Source of the DNA: Sphingobium naphthae
GTDB lineage: Bacteria; Pseudomonadota; Alphaproteobacteria; Sphingomonadales; Sphingomonadaceae
Assembly: GCF_020782235.1 (NCBI RefSeq)
Contig: NZ_JAJGNO010000005.1
Location: forward strand, 186,001-250,000
Length of the DNA stretch: 64,000 nt
Direction: 5' to 3'
The notes below the pieces were generated by a model. The model made no database searches and was not told the DNA's origin. It saw only the letters and a list, made by a program, of their open reading frames with translations. Made by a program: the position numbers and the translations under genes. Positions 15,200-27,398 of the stretch are shown one piece after another. Numbering within the stretch: the stretch's first letter is position 1; each line of letters starts with the position of its first letter.

Positions 15200-17275
15200 T
15201 CAGAAGCGGAAGCCGATCGTGCCCATCACGTTGCGCGGCGCGCCCATGAAACAGTCGCCGCGGGCCAGGCAGGACGCATAATATTGATTGTTGAGCAGAT
15301 TGGTCGCGTTGAGCGCGAAACGCCAGCTGTTCCAGTTAATTTCGGCCAGCGCATCGACGGTCGTGCGCGACGGCGTGACGATCGACCAGACCGAACTGGT
15401 CGAAACGCTCTTGCCACTATAGACGACGCCGCCGCCCAGGCGGAGCTGCGCCTCGTCTGCAAGACCAAATGTCTTGGTCGACCACAGCGATGCCGTGTGG
15501 CGGGGCATATAATCGAGGTCCGTGTTCGTTTCCGACTTCAGCTTCGTATAGCCGTAATTGGCCAGCAGTTCGACGTTGCCGGGGAGGGTGTGGTTGGCCT
15601 CGATCTCGAAACCCTTGGTGTTGAGTTCGCCCGATTGCGTGGTGCCGCCAGCGGCAAGGTAGAGGATGCGGTTGCGCTCCTTGATCTTGAAGGCGGTCGC
15701 CGTGATGAGCGTATGTGCGCCCAACTGCCATTTCACGCCCGCTTCATACTGCGTGCCGGTCTGGGGCGTATAGGGATCGCCGAAGCTGCCATCGCCATTG
15801 TCGATACGGCCGGCTACCGGGAGGAAGCTTTCCGTGTAGCTGAAGAAGGGCGAAAGCCCGGCGCCGATGTCTCCAATGATGCCAGCGCGGAACGTCGTTG
15901 CATGATCTTTCTGACCGGAAGATCCGGTCACCCGGTCGCGACGGGCGCCGAGCACGATGGAGACGCGGTCGTAGAAGCGGACCTGATCCTGGACATAGAT
16001 GCCCAGCTGCTTCTGACTCTCGGTCGTGAAGGCGCCGGTTGGATCATAGGTCGCCAGGGCATCATAATCTATGTCGTACAGATCGACGATCTCACTCCCG
16101 CCGTCATAGCGCTTGGCGACCTTGTTCCAGCTATAGTCGATGCCGACCAGAAGCTTGTGCTCGATGTTCGCGCCGGTATTGAACGTGAACAGAAGATTGT
16201 TGTCGGTCGAGAAGACGTTCATTCGCGCGTCGCTGGCATCCGCGGTCAGGCCGATGGTGCGGCCGTCCGTGCCATAGACCGAGAAGGGGTCCTGCGGATT
16301 GGTATAGCTGTCCGCGTAATGGGTGTTATATTCCAAGTCGCTGTCGATGTACCGCGCCTTGAGGCTCAGCCGGACGGCATCGGAAAAATTATGGGTGATC
16401 GAACCGCCGCCCTGCAAGGAGCGCCCAGCATAACGGTCCCACCCGGCCTTGCCGACGAAGGTGTAGCGATCCAGTTGCTCCCCAGCGACGGTGTTGGGCT
16501 TGAACGTGCCGACTATAGGCAGGAACTGCGACGTCGAACCGGTATCATCCTCCTGATAGAGACCGGTCAGCGTAACGTCGGTATCGGAGGTCGGCTGCCA
16601 TCGGATCGAAGGCGCCAACATCACCCGGTCATCGGGCACATGGTCGATGAAGGTGTCGGCATCACGAGCGCGGCCGACGACGCGTACCGCTAGGTTATCC
16701 GCAAGTGCGACATTGACGTCGCCAAGCACTTCCTTGCGGTCGTAGCTGCCATAGACGAGGTTGATTTCACCCCGCGTGGTGAAATCGGGGGTCTTGCTGA
16801 CGAGGTTGACGAGGCCGCCGATGGAGCCTTGCCCGAACAGAACCGAAGCGGGGCCGCGCAGGATTTCGACACGGGAGAAATTATAAGGGTCGGATGTGAT
16901 GGACGCGTAATAGGAGAAGATGTCGCGCATGCCGTCGCGGAACTGCAAGGCGTCGAGGCCACGCACGTTGAAGCCATCGACCCGCGTGTCTCGACCATAA
17001 GGATTGGCAAGTACGCCCGCAGCATATTTGACCGTGTCGCTGATGCTGATGGCGCCTTGCGAAAGATAACGCTCAGCACTGATGACTGTGATCGGCTGGG
17101 GCGTTTCGATGATCGGCGTTTCGGTCTTGGTGCCGGCATATTGCGTGGCGGTGACCAGGATGACGTCGCCATCATCCACGGTGCCGACCGGCGGCGCCTC
17201 CTCTGCGGCCCAGGCAGGCGCTGCGAGTGCCCCCAAGGCGACCGTCGCGAGCGCAGAAAGCCGGTTGAAACGCAT
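15200..17275 (-). CDS. TonB-dependent siderophore receptor
   Basis: Outer-membrane receptor of about 691 residues with a signal peptide (MRFNRLSALATVALGALAAP...AWA), a plug domain (PIIETPQPITVISAERYLSQG; the segment VEILRGPASVLFGQGSIGGLVNLVSKTP) and a C-terminal barrel ending in NVMGTIGFRF. The plug and barrel repeats match the ferrichrome/hydroxamate-type siderophore receptor group rather than the CirA or nutrient group. The ATG at 17275 is preceded by CAGGGGG; 41 codons upstream in frame are leader, not protein. The substrate cannot be told from sequence. A palindrome 37 nt upstream of the start is a candidate iron-responsive operator, and the DUF4198 gene follows. Confidence 0.9.
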   Translation of the reverse strand: MRFNRLSALATVALGALAAPAWAAEEAPPVGTVDDGDVILVTATQYAGTKTETPIIETPQPITVISAERYLSQGAISISDTVKYAAGVLANPYGRDTRVDGFNVRGLDALQFRDGMRDIFSYYASITSDPYNFSRVEILRGPASVLFGQGSIGGLVNLVSKTPDFTTRGEINLVYGSYDRKEVLGDVNVALADNLAVRVVGRARDADTFIDHVPDDRVMLAPSIRWQPTSDTDVTLTGLYQEDDTGSTSQFLPIVGTFKPNTVAGEQLDRYTFVGKAGWDRYAGRSLQGGGSITHNFSDAVRLSLKARYIDSDLEYNTHYADSYTNPQDPFSVYGTDGRTIGLTADASDARMNVFSTDNNLLFTFNTGANIEHKLLVGIDYSWNKVAKRYDGGSEIVDLYDIDYDALATYDPTGAFTTESQKQLGIYVQDQVRFYDRVSIVLGARRDRVTGSSGQKDHATTFRAGIIGDIGAGLSPFFSYTESFLPVAGRIDNGDGSFGDPYTPQTGTQYEAGVKWQLGAHTLITATAFKIKERNRILYLAAGGTTQSGELNTKGFEIEANHTLPGNVELLANYGYTKLKSETNTDLDYMPRHTASLWSTKTFGLADEAQLRLGGGVVYSGKSVSTSSVWSIVTPSRTTVDALAEINWNSWRFALNATNLLNNQYYASCLARGDCFMGAPRNVMGTIGFRF

Positions 17276-17311
17276 ATATCCCCCTGTCCTGTGATTTGCC
17301 GGCGCGATACA

Positions 17312-17336
17312 GCTATTGAGATTGTATTTCAATAGC
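17312..17336. promoter_or_regulatory. Palindrome GCTATTGA-N9-TCAATAGC upstream of the siderophore receptor
   Basis: A perfect 8-bp inverted repeat with a 9-nt AT-rich spacer is centred about 50 nt upstream of the receptor start codon. Size and position suit a dimeric repressor such as Fur or another iron regulator, but it does not match the classical Fur box well, so the regulator is left open. Confidence 0.5.
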
Positions 17337-17414
17337 GATCCGAGGCTTATCGAAAGCAAGATACAGGGGCACCGGTGAAGCCGGTGGCACAGGGACATTG
17401 CATGGAAGGGGAAA

Positions 17415-17490
<76 letters not shown>

Positions 17491-17606
17491 ATTCCGGGGT
17501 GGCGGCAGGGCCATCGTTCCGGCGTGGGCGGGCTGTTAGCAGTGGCTGTGACTTTTGCAAACCTAAAAATCGCGACGCAGGCATTTTTCTTGCCGCGTGC
17601 CCGACG

Positions 17607-18719
17607 TCAGGCCCAGTTGCCCGGGCGCCGCTTGCGCCGGCCCGACCGGTCGATCGCCATGATGATGCCGATGCACAGCATGACCGTCAGCATCGACGAC
17701 CCGCCATAGGACATGAAGGGGAGGGGAATGCCCACCACGGGCGCCAGACCCATCACCATCATGAGGTTGATCGCAACGTAGAAGAAGACCGTGGTGGTGA
17801 GACCGGCGGCGGCCATGCGCGCGAACTTGTCCTGCGTCCGCATGGCGACGCGCAGTCCCCAGCGGAAAAGCAGCATGAACGCCCCGATCATCAGCACGCC
17901 GCCGACCAGCCCCCACTCCTCCGCCATGGTGGCGAAGACGAAGTCGGTGTGGCCTTCGGGCAGATAGTCGAGATGGCTTTGCGTACCCTGCAGGAAGCCC
18001 TTGCCCCAGATGCCGCCCGACCCGATCGCGATCTTCGACTGGCTGATATGATAGCCAGCGCCCAGCGGATCGCTTTCGGGGTCGAGAAAGATGAGAACGC
18101 GTTTCTGCTGATAATCGTGCAGGAAGCTGAAGGCGATCGGGATGGCGGCGGCGATGGTCAGCCCCGAGCCGATGAACAGCCGAAGCGGCAGACCGGCCAG
18201 GAACATGACGGTCACGCCGCCCGCCGCGATCATCGTCGCGGTGCCAAGGTCGGGCTGAACCAGCACCAGCGCCCAGGGCAGGCCGATCAGCACCAGGGCG
18301 GGCCAGATGGCGTTCCAGCGGCGGATTTCGCCCACCGGCAGCAAGGAATAGAATCGCGCGACCGTCAGCACGATGATCGGCTTCATGAATTCGGACGGCT
18401 GGAGCTGCATGAAGCCCAGGTTGATCCATCGCTGGCTGCCGCCCCTGACGCCGCCGATCAATTCCACCAGCACCAGCGCCACCAGCACTGCCCCATAAGC
18501 GGGGAAGGTGTAGCGCGCGAAGACTTCGACCGGGATGCGGCTGAGCGCAAGCGCCATCACCGTGAAGATACAGAAGCGCACCGCCTGGTTGAACGCCCAG
18601 GGAAAGATGCTGCCGCCCGCCGAGCTGTAGAGCACCAGCGTGCCAAATCCGGCGATCGCCAGCAGGAGCGCCAGAACGCGCCAGGGAAATTGGGTGAGGG
18701 GCTGGGGAATGATGCTCAT
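17607..18719 (-). CDS. mrdB: Rod-shape-determining SEDS glycosyltransferase RodA
   Basis: RodA is the SEDS-family peptidoglycan polymerase of the elongasome, working with PBP2 at the inner membrane. The 370-residue protein has about ten membrane helices. It carries the SEDS blocks GSQRWINLGFMQLQPSEFMKP, LVLVQPDLGTA with the catalytic Asp region, GKGFLQGTQSHLDYLPEGHTDFVF with the signature LPEGHTDF, and GIPLPFMSYGGSSML. It overlaps mrdA by 4 nt (ATGA) and ends the mre-mrd operon. Confidence 0.97.
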   Translation of the reverse strand: MSIIPQPLTQFPWRVLALLLAIAGFGTLVLYSSAGGSIFPWAFNQAVRFCIFTVMALALSRIPVEVFARYTFPAYGAVLVALVLVELIGGVRGGSQRWINLGFMQLQPSEFMKPIIVLTVARFYSLLPVGEIRRWNAIWPALVLIGLPWALVLVQPDLGTATMIAAGGVTVMFLAGLPLRLFIGSGLTIAAAIPIAFSFLHDYQQKRVLIFLDPESDPLGAGYHISQSKIAIGSGGIWGKGFLQGTQSHLDYLPEGHTDFVFATMAEEWGLVGGVLMIGAFMLLFRWGLRVAMRTQDKFARMAAAGLTTTVFFYVAINLMMVMGLAPVVGIPLPFMSYGGSSMLTVMLCIGIIMAIDRSGRRKRRPGNWA

Positions 18720-20758
18720 GGCGCGTCGGCCGCGTCGCTGCCATTGTCGGGCGCGGGGGAAGCGGCGTTGCCTTCCGCGGCATTCGCGGCGTTAGACGCA
18801 TTGGCAGCCGGCGGCGGCGGGACTTCGCCCTTGCGGATCGCATCGGCCATGCGGAATGCCGCCATCTGCCGCTCCTGTCGTTCGCCCGGCGTGCCGCCCC
18901 AGCCTTTTTCCAGCGTCACCAGCTTCTCCATCGCCCGCGTCGGATCGAACAGATAGGAGAGGGTGTCGCTGGCGATCATGGGCGCGTCCTCGTTGCGGAT
19001 CAGGTGACCGCCATGTTCGATGATGCAGCCCACGGCATAGCGCGGCTTGTCGAACGGGGCAAAGCCCTGGAACAGCGCATGGTCGCGCAGCTTGAAGGCG
19101 AGCGAACTATTGCCGCGGACGCCGCCCGCGCGCTCGGCCATGGTGATGCGCCGCACCTGCGCCGTGCCGGTCTTGCCCGCGATCAACACATCGGGAATGT
19201 TCATGCGCGCCGCGCCGCCCGTGCCACCGCCATTGACGACCGCGCTCATCGCGTCCCGGATGATCACCAGATGATCCTCGCTGGCGCCTACCAGTCCCGG
19301 ATCGGGTCGGGGCGCGCCATATAGAAAGTTGGGCATCAATTGCCGCCCCGTGGCGAGCCGCGCCGCCATCACCGCCATCTGCAGCGGGTTGATCAGCATA
19401 TAGCCCTGACCGATGGTGGCATTCACCGTGTCGTAGACTTGCCATTTCTGATCATATTTCCGCTCCTTCCACGTCGGGTCGGGGACGGTGCCATAGCTCT
19501 GGCTGGGGAAGGGCAGGTCGAACCGCTGGCCCATGCCGACGCGGCGGGCCATTTCGGCGATGCGCTCCATGCCGATGCGCTGCGCCATCTGGTAGAAATA
19601 GATGTCGCAGCTCTGGGCGATCGCGCCGCGCATGTTGAGCGGGCCGTGGCCACGCCGCTTGTGGCAGTGGAACAATGTGTTGCCGACGCGGATCGCGCCG
19701 CCGCAACTGATCGTCTCCTGCGGCCCCACGCCCGCTTCCAGCAGCGCCAGGGCCACCATCGGTTTGACGGTGGAGCCGGGGGGATAGAGCCCCTGCAGCG
19801 TCTTGTTGCGCAGCGGGACATGGTCGTCCTGCGACAGCATGTTCCATTCCAGATGGCTGATGCCGTCGGAAAAGCTGTTGGGATCGAAGCTGGGCATGGA
19901 GGCCATGGCCAGCACATCGCCATTGGCGCAGTCGAGCACGACCACCGCGCCGCTTTGCGTCGCCAGGCGGCGGCCTGCATATTCCTGCAGGCCAGCGTCG
20001 ATGGTGAGCTTGATCGAGCGGCCCGGCGTGTCCGGCCGCGTGGTCAATTCGCGCACGATCTTGCCGCGCGCAGTCACCTCGACCCGCTTCGCACCGGGCT
20101 TGCCGGTCAGATGCCGGTCGAACGCCTTTTCCAGCCCATCCTTGCCGACCTTGAACCCGGGAGTGATGAGCAGCGGGTCCTTGCGCTCCTGATAATCCTC
20201 AGCCGTCGCAGGGCCGACGTAGCCGAGCAGATGGCCGACCGTCGCGCCGGCAGGATAATAGCGGGAAAAGCCCTGGCTGGGCGCGACGCCGGGCAGGTCG
20301 GGAAGGCGGACGCTGACGGCGGCGAACTGGTCATAGGTCAGCTTGTCGGCGACCTGCACCGGGCGGAAGCCGGCCGATTTTTCCAGCTCGTCGCGGATGC
20401 GATCAACCTCGTCCGACTCCAGGCTGAGCAATTGCGCGAGATGGCGGATCGTGCCGTCCGCATCGACCATCCGCTGGGGGATGAGGTCGACCCGAAAATC
20501 GGTGCGGTTGTTCGCCAGCGCCTTGCCGTTACGATCGAGAATCCAGCCGCGCCGGGGCGGAATGAGCGTCAGGTTGACGCGATTGCTCTCCGACAGCGCA
20601 CTATATTTCTCATTCTCGGCGACGCTGATCCAGGCCATGCGGCCGACCAGCATCGCGCCGATCGCGCCCTGAATCCCGCCGACGACCATCGCGCGGCGGG
20701 TGAAGGTGAAGGACTGGGTGGCTTCGGTGACGATCTTGCGCTTGGACGGGAACTTCAT
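18716..20758 (-). CDS. mrdA: Penicillin-binding protein 2
   Basis: The class B transpeptidase of lateral wall synthesis, 680 residues. A single membrane anchor lies at about 23-41, followed by a pedestal domain (RRGWILDRNGKALANN). The transpeptidase domain has the catalytic STVK (Ser329), SCD in AQSCDIYFYQMA, and the KTGT motif in IAGKTGTAQ. The C-terminal 40 residues are Ala/Asn/Pro-rich and probably unstructured. I start at the ATG at 20758, which overlaps the mreD stop by 4 nt; an upstream in-frame ATG (20791) is inside mreD. It is coupled to mrdB downstream. Confidence 0.97.
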   Translation of the reverse strand: MKFPSKRKIVTEATQSFTFTRRAMVVGGIQGAIGAMLVGRMAWISVAENEKYSALSESNRVNLTLIPPRRGWILDRNGKALANNRTDFRVDLIPQRMVDADGTIRHLAQLLSLESDEVDRIRDELEKSAGFRPVQVADKLTYDQFAAVSVRLPDLPGVAPSQGFSRYYPAGATVGHLLGYVGPATAEDYQERKDPLLITPGFKVGKDGLEKAFDRHLTGKPGAKRVEVTARGKIVRELTTRPDTPGRSIKLTIDAGLQEYAGRRLATQSGAVVVLDCANGDVLAMASMPSFDPNSFSDGISHLEWNMLSQDDHVPLRNKTLQGLYPPGSTVKPMVALALLEAGVGPQETISCGGAIRVGNTLFHCHKRRGHGPLNMRGAIAQSCDIYFYQMAQRIGMERIAEMARRVGMGQRFDLPFPSQSYGTVPDPTWKERKYDQKWQVYDTVNATIGQGYMLINPLQMAVMAARLATGRQLMPNFLYGAPRPDPGLVGASEDHLVIIRDAMSAVVNGGGTGGAARMNIPDVLIAGKTGTAQVRRITMAERAGGVRGNSSLAFKLRDHALFQGFAPFDKPRYAVGCIIEHGGHLIRNEDAPMIASDTLSYLFDPTRAMEKLVTLEKGWGGTPGERQERQMAAFRMADAIRKGEVPPPPAANASNAANAAEGNAASPAPDNGSDAADAP

Positions 20759-21282
20759 GCCATCACGCGCCAGCGGTCGATCCGCGCGCATTGCCGGACG
20801 ACGAAGGGGAAGAGCAGGATCGACCAGAGCATCTGCGGCGCGACCAAAAACAATCTAATTTCGCCTCCGCCCGTGATGCGCGCGAAGAACCAACCACCAA
20901 TGAGGCAGAAGATAATGGCAAGACAGGCAATTAGCCAGTCCTGTCGGTAGCTGCGCCAGACCAGCCGATGTTCAAATGCATCGACGCCGATCAGCGTGAC
21001 CGTCCACAGGAACATGGCCGACCCGATCGGCTGTCCGCTCAGCATGTCGTCGAACATGCCGAGCGGCAGTCCGATCCAGGCGCGCCACAGTTCCGGGCGC
21101 AGCAGTCGCCAGGCGAGCAGCAGCAGCAGGCCGAAGGGGGGCATGACCGGCGATTGGGCAACAAAGGGCAAGGCGGTCAGGGCAGAGCCCAGCATGACGA
21201 TGATGACCGGCGTGCCCGCGAGGCGGAAGCGGCCCGGATGCCGCCCAAGCCGGGGCACATGGTAGAGATGCGGGTCGATCAC
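20755..21282 (-). CDS. mreD: Rod shape-determining protein MreD
   Basis: A 175-residue membrane protein with five to six hydrophobic helices between mreC and mrdA, as expected for MreD. PFGLLLLLAWRLLRPELWRAW and LPLGMFDDMLSGQPIGSAMFLW are typical; the LGMFDD...SG motif is the family hallmark. Translation starts with GTG at 21282, overlapping the mreC stop as GTGA, which argues for coupling. MreD links MreB/MreC to the peptidoglycan enzymes in the membrane. Confidence 0.92.
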   Translation of the reverse strand: MIDPHLYHVPRLGRHPGRFRLAGTPVIIVMLGSALTALPFVAQSPVMPPFGLLLLLAWRLLRPELWRAWIGLPLGMFDDMLSGQPIGSAMFLWTVTLIGVDAFEHRLVWRSYRQDWLIACLAIIFCLIGGWFFARITGGGEIRLFLVAPQMLWSILLFPFVVRQCARIDRWRVMA

Positions 21283-22190
21283 GGCGCCGCCATGGCGTTG
21301 GCGGGCGCCGTTTCGGCCGCGGCGCCGGCCGGGTCGGGGCGCGTGACCACTTCCTCGAAGGCGCGCTCCACCACCACCGCGTCGATCCGCGAGGGGTTGG
21401 CGAGCGGGAAGCCCCAGGCGATTTCCCCCTGAACCCGGACAACGACCGCGACAGGTATGTTGGGTTGATAGATGCCGCCGATGCCCGACGTCACCAGCAG
21501 GTCGCCGGGCTTGAACGGGTTGCGGCCGGCGGACAGAGCGCGGATTTCGAGCGATCCGTCGCCCGCGCCGGTGGAGATGGCGGGCACGCTGTCATTGGCG
21601 CGGCGGACGGGCACGATATTGCCGGTGTCGGTGAGCAGCAGCACTTCGGCCGTGTTGGGCGTGGTGCTGTCAACGCGGCCCACCAATCCTTCGGCGGCGC
21701 GCACGGGCATGCCGGGCCGCACGCCCTGCCAGCGACCAGCGTTGAGGCGGGCGAAGCGCCGCGTGCTGCCCGAGGTCGAGCTGATCAGCCGCGCGGTCAG
21801 CAGATCGCTCTGATCCTCGTCCACCAGCTTGAGCAGGCGCTTCAACCGGGCATTTTCCTGCGCGATCGCACGCGCTTCGATGATGCGGTTGCGATTGGTC
21901 TCCACCTGGCGGCGCAGCGAGACATTTTGCGAGCCGGCGCGCCAATAGGCGGCCAGCACTTCGTCCACCGAACTGATGCCGCTGACCATATTCTTGAGCC
22001 CGACGGAGACCGGCCGTGTCACTTCCGCGGTCACCGTGCGCAGCCCGGCGAACCCGGTCGGATCGAAGATCGCGATGACGACCAGCAGCAGCCCGGCTAC
22101 CGCGCCGGCGACCGCCACGACATAGCTTGCAAACAGGCTATATTGCGCCTTCCGGTTGATGCCGGGGCGTCGGCTGGGTGGCCGCGCCAT
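21279..22190 (-). CDS. mreC: Rod shape-determining protein MreC
   Basis: A bitopic periplasmic elongasome scaffold of 303 residues. It has a short cytoplasmic tail (ARPPSRRPGINRK), one membrane helix at about 20-42, a coiled-coil region (VSLRRQVETNRNRIIEARAIAQ...LKRLLKL) and the paired beta-barrel MreC domain (VRPGMPVRAAEGLVGRV; GDLLVTSGIGGIYQPNIPVA). The C-terminal 20 residues are Ala-rich. The ATG at 22190 gives the standard N-terminus and follows the mreB stop by 16 nt. Confidence 0.95.
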   Translation of the reverse strand: MARPPSRRPGINRKAQYSLFASYVVAVAGAVAGLLLVVIAIFDPTGFAGLRTVTAEVTRPVSVGLKNMVSGISSVDEVLAAYWRAGSQNVSLRRQVETNRNRIIEARAIAQENARLKRLLKLVDEDQSDLLTARLISSTSGSTRRFARLNAGRWQGVRPGMPVRAAEGLVGRVDSTTPNTAEVLLLTDTGNIVPVRRANDSVPAISTGAGDGSLEIRALSAGRNPFKPGDLLVTSGIGGIYQPNIPVAVVVRVQGEIAWGFPLANPSRIDAVVVERAFEEVVTRPDPAGAAAETAPANAMAAP

Positions 22191-22206
22191 GTGCGGTCCC
22201 CTTCGA

Positions 22207-23256
<1,050 letters not shown>

Positions 23257-23410
23257 TTATCCTGTTTCGCCCGCCGTCCCCGCGACGCGAAAGGGGCCGG
23301 TCGGATTACGGTTCGCTTGAGCGCCTACCTGTCGTCCTTGCCCCTTGCGGTGCAAAAAAGTTGCGGTTCGCGGCTCGCGGAGAGCGCTCGCTTGGGCTAG
23401 TCACTAATCA

Positions 23411-25213
<1,803 letters not shown>

Positions 25214-25296
25214 CCGGACCGCTTGTTCCACCGATCGCCAGCGACCATCCGCCTCCCTTAGCAGGAAAGAGTAAGCCCCCCGGTTCAGTAGCGTCC

Positions 25297-25779
25297 TCAG
25301 GCGGCCGAGGCGCCGGCACGGGTGCGCCACATGGCGATGGGGATCATCGTCATCACCGGTTCGTCATGCTGGTTGAAGATGGTGACTTTGTTGCGGACGA
25401 TGCCCATTTCCGGGCGGCTCTTCGAGATTTTCGTGTCGATCACTTCATTGGTGCCGCGCAGCGTGTCGCCGGGGCGGACGGGGCGCAACCAGCGCAGTTC
25501 GTCGACGCCCATCGCACCCAGGCTCGCGGCCTGACGCGCGGGGTTCTTCTGCATTTCGGCGACGAACATCTTCATGAACAGGGCGGTCGTGTGCCAGCCG
25601 CTTGCCGGGATGGTGCCGAAATGCGTCTGCGCCGCCGCTTCGTCCGAGAGATGGAAGGGCTGGGCGTCGAATTCCGATGCGAAAGCGATCACTTCGTCGC
25701 GCGTGACGGTGAGCGGTCCGAAGGCGAAGCTGTCGCCGACCTGCAGATCCTCGAAATAGAGTATGTCCTGCGCCATCAT
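25297..25779 (-). CDS. MaoC-family (R)-hydratase-like dehydratase
   Basis: A single hot-dog-fold protein of 160 residues. The hydratase-2 motif region is DAQPFHLSDEAAAQTHFGTIPASGWHTTALFM, with the Asp and His expected for enoyl hydration. The N-terminal YFEDLQVGDSF is typical. MaoC proteins hydrate enoyl-CoAs or act on related substrates in fatty-acid or mesaconyl-type pathways; the substrate is not identifiable here. Two adjacent ATGs can start it; AGGAG lies upstream of both. It is monocistronic by spacing. Confidence 0.85.
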   Translation of the reverse strand: MMAQDILYFEDLQVGDSFAFGPLTVTRDEVIAFASEFDAQPFHLSDEAAAQTHFGTIPASGWHTTALFMKMFVAEMQKNPARQAASLGAMGVDELRWLRPVRPGDTLRGTNEVIDTKISKSRPEMGIVRNKVTIFNQHDEPVMTMIPIAMWRTRAGASAA

Positions 25780-25833
25780 CCGTCTCCTTGTTCGGTGATG
25801 ATGGCGTAGAACCGCTTTCCGTTTACGTCAATG

Positions 25834-27387
25834 TCAGGCGATGGTGAGCGAGGGCTGGCCGCGCGGCACGGTGATGCTGGCGCGAGTGGCGATCGTCCCG
25901 CCGGGGGTCGACACCTGATCCATGACGCGGAACCGAGTCGTCCAGGCGTCGGGCGTGACGTCGCAGACCAGATAGCCGCGCTGGTCGTTGATGAACTTGA
26001 GCTGCGGGTTGTTGCGCAGGATCATGTCGCTGCCGGCGCGCAGGTCCGACCCGTCTCCGCCCGAGGAAATGGAGGTGGAGACGAACTCGGCCGCCACCGG
26101 CCTGCCTTCGCTTTCCAGCAGCCCGGCATAATTTTGATGCTCGTCGCCGGTCAGGACGACGACATTGTCGAGCCCGCGCATCTTCGCCAGCAGGCGGTCG
26201 CGCTGGACGCGATAGCCGGCCCAGCTGTCGAGATTGTAGATGGTCTCCTTTTCGTCGGCATAGCGCCGGCGATCGAGCGACATCATCATCACCTGCTGCG
26301 CCAGGCAGTTCCAGTTTGCCTGACCCCGCGTCAGGTTGCGCGTCAGCCAGCTTTCCTCCTCGGGCGAGAGGACCTGCGCCTTGCCGTCGCCGATGCCCGG
26401 GCAATAGGGCTTGAAGCCGTCGCCGCAGGGCTGGTTGGTGCGGAAGGACCGCGTGTCGAGGAAATCGATGGCGAGCAGGTCGCCGAAGCGCGCTTCGCGA
26501 TACATGTCGGTGATGATGCCGTTGCGCGGCAGCATCGCGGCGCGGACGGGCATATATTCATACCAGGCCTGGAGCCCGGCCTGCCGGCGCAGACGGAAGA
26601 TCTCGGCCGGCGACTGGTCGCGGCCGTCATTGTCGCTGACCCAGTTATTCTGGACCTCATGATCGTCGAAGGTTGGGAACCAGCTGTGCCGGGCGCGCGC
26701 GGCCTGCAGGTCGTAGTCGCTCAGATATTGGGCGTAGCGCAGGCGATAGTCGGCCAGGTCGTAGCAATCGAGCCCGACATGATGCCGCACCTGATCCACC
26801 GGCAGGCCGTCCTTGTCATAGTCCGGCCCCCGCTGCTTATATTCGTAGATGAAGTCACCATAATGGTAGACGAAGGCGAGATCATCCTCGTTCGCCAGAT
26901 GGCGGAAGGCGGTGAACAGGCCATCTTCGTAATTCTGGCAGCCCGCTACGCCGAACTTCAGGCGCGCGGGGCTGGCGGAGGCGAGCGGCAGGGTGCGGGC
27001 GCGGCCGCGCGTCGACTGATCGCTGCCTAGCGCGAAACGATACCAATAGGGCCGATCGGGCTGGAGGCCCGTCACCTCGACGTGGACGCTATGGCCAAGC
27101 TCCGGGCGGGCGGTGGCTTCGCCGGTCGCCACGATGGTCTTGAAGCGGTCGTCGCTCGCGACTTCCCATTTCACCGGCAGCGCGACCATCGGCATGCCGC
27201 CATGCGGCTCGAACGGCTTGGGCGCGAGCTTGGTCCAGATAACGAAGCCGTCGGGTGCTGGATCGCCCGAGGTGACGCCAAGGGCGAAGGGATAGCCGGC
27301 GAACCAGCTTTGCGCGCGGACGATGGCGGGCGCGCCAATCAGCGGCGTTGCGGTGGCGGCGGTCAGGAGTTGGCGGCGCGTGAACAT
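25834..27387 (-). CDS. phoD: Alkaline phosphatase D (PhoD family), Tat-exported
   Basis: A secreted phosphodiesterase/phosphatase with Ca/Fe-type metal centre, acting in the periplasm under phosphate limitation. The N-terminus MFTRRQLLTAATATPLIGAP has a twin-arginine motif, followed by an N-terminal PhoD domain (FALGVTSGDPAPDGFVIWTKLAP). The catalytic metallophosphatase part shows FGVAGCQNYEDG, VYHYGDFIYEY, FDDHEVQNNW and LTGDEHQNYAG. Length is 517 residues. The ATG at 27387 has AAGGGA upstream. It follows the phosphodiesterase gene by 11 nt, and the pair sits behind a candidate Pho box. Confidence 0.93.
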   Translation of the reverse strand: MFTRRQLLTAATATPLIGAPAIVRAQSWFAGYPFALGVTSGDPAPDGFVIWTKLAPKPFEPHGGMPMVALPVKWEVASDDRFKTIVATGEATARPELGHSVHVEVTGLQPDRPYWYRFALGSDQSTRGRARTLPLASASPARLKFGVAGCQNYEDGLFTAFRHLANEDDLAFVYHYGDFIYEYKQRGPDYDKDGLPVDQVRHHVGLDCYDLADYRLRYAQYLSDYDLQAARARHSWFPTFDDHEVQNNWVSDNDGRDQSPAEIFRLRRQAGLQAWYEYMPVRAAMLPRNGIITDMYREARFGDLLAIDFLDTRSFRTNQPCGDGFKPYCPGIGDGKAQVLSPEEESWLTRNLTRGQANWNCLAQQVMMMSLDRRRYADEKETIYNLDSWAGYRVQRDRLLAKMRGLDNVVVLTGDEHQNYAGLLESEGRPVAAEFVSTSISSGGDGSDLRAGSDMILRNNPQLKFINDQRGYLVCDVTPDAWTTRFRVMDQVSTPGGTIATRASITVPRGQPSLTIA

Positions 27388-27398
27388 GACGGGTCCCT

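Noticed and set aside
17312-17336. Classical Fur box upstream of the siderophore receptor
   Set aside because: The palindrome is real but its sequence does not fit the 19-bp Fur consensus well, so it is reported only as an unassigned operator.
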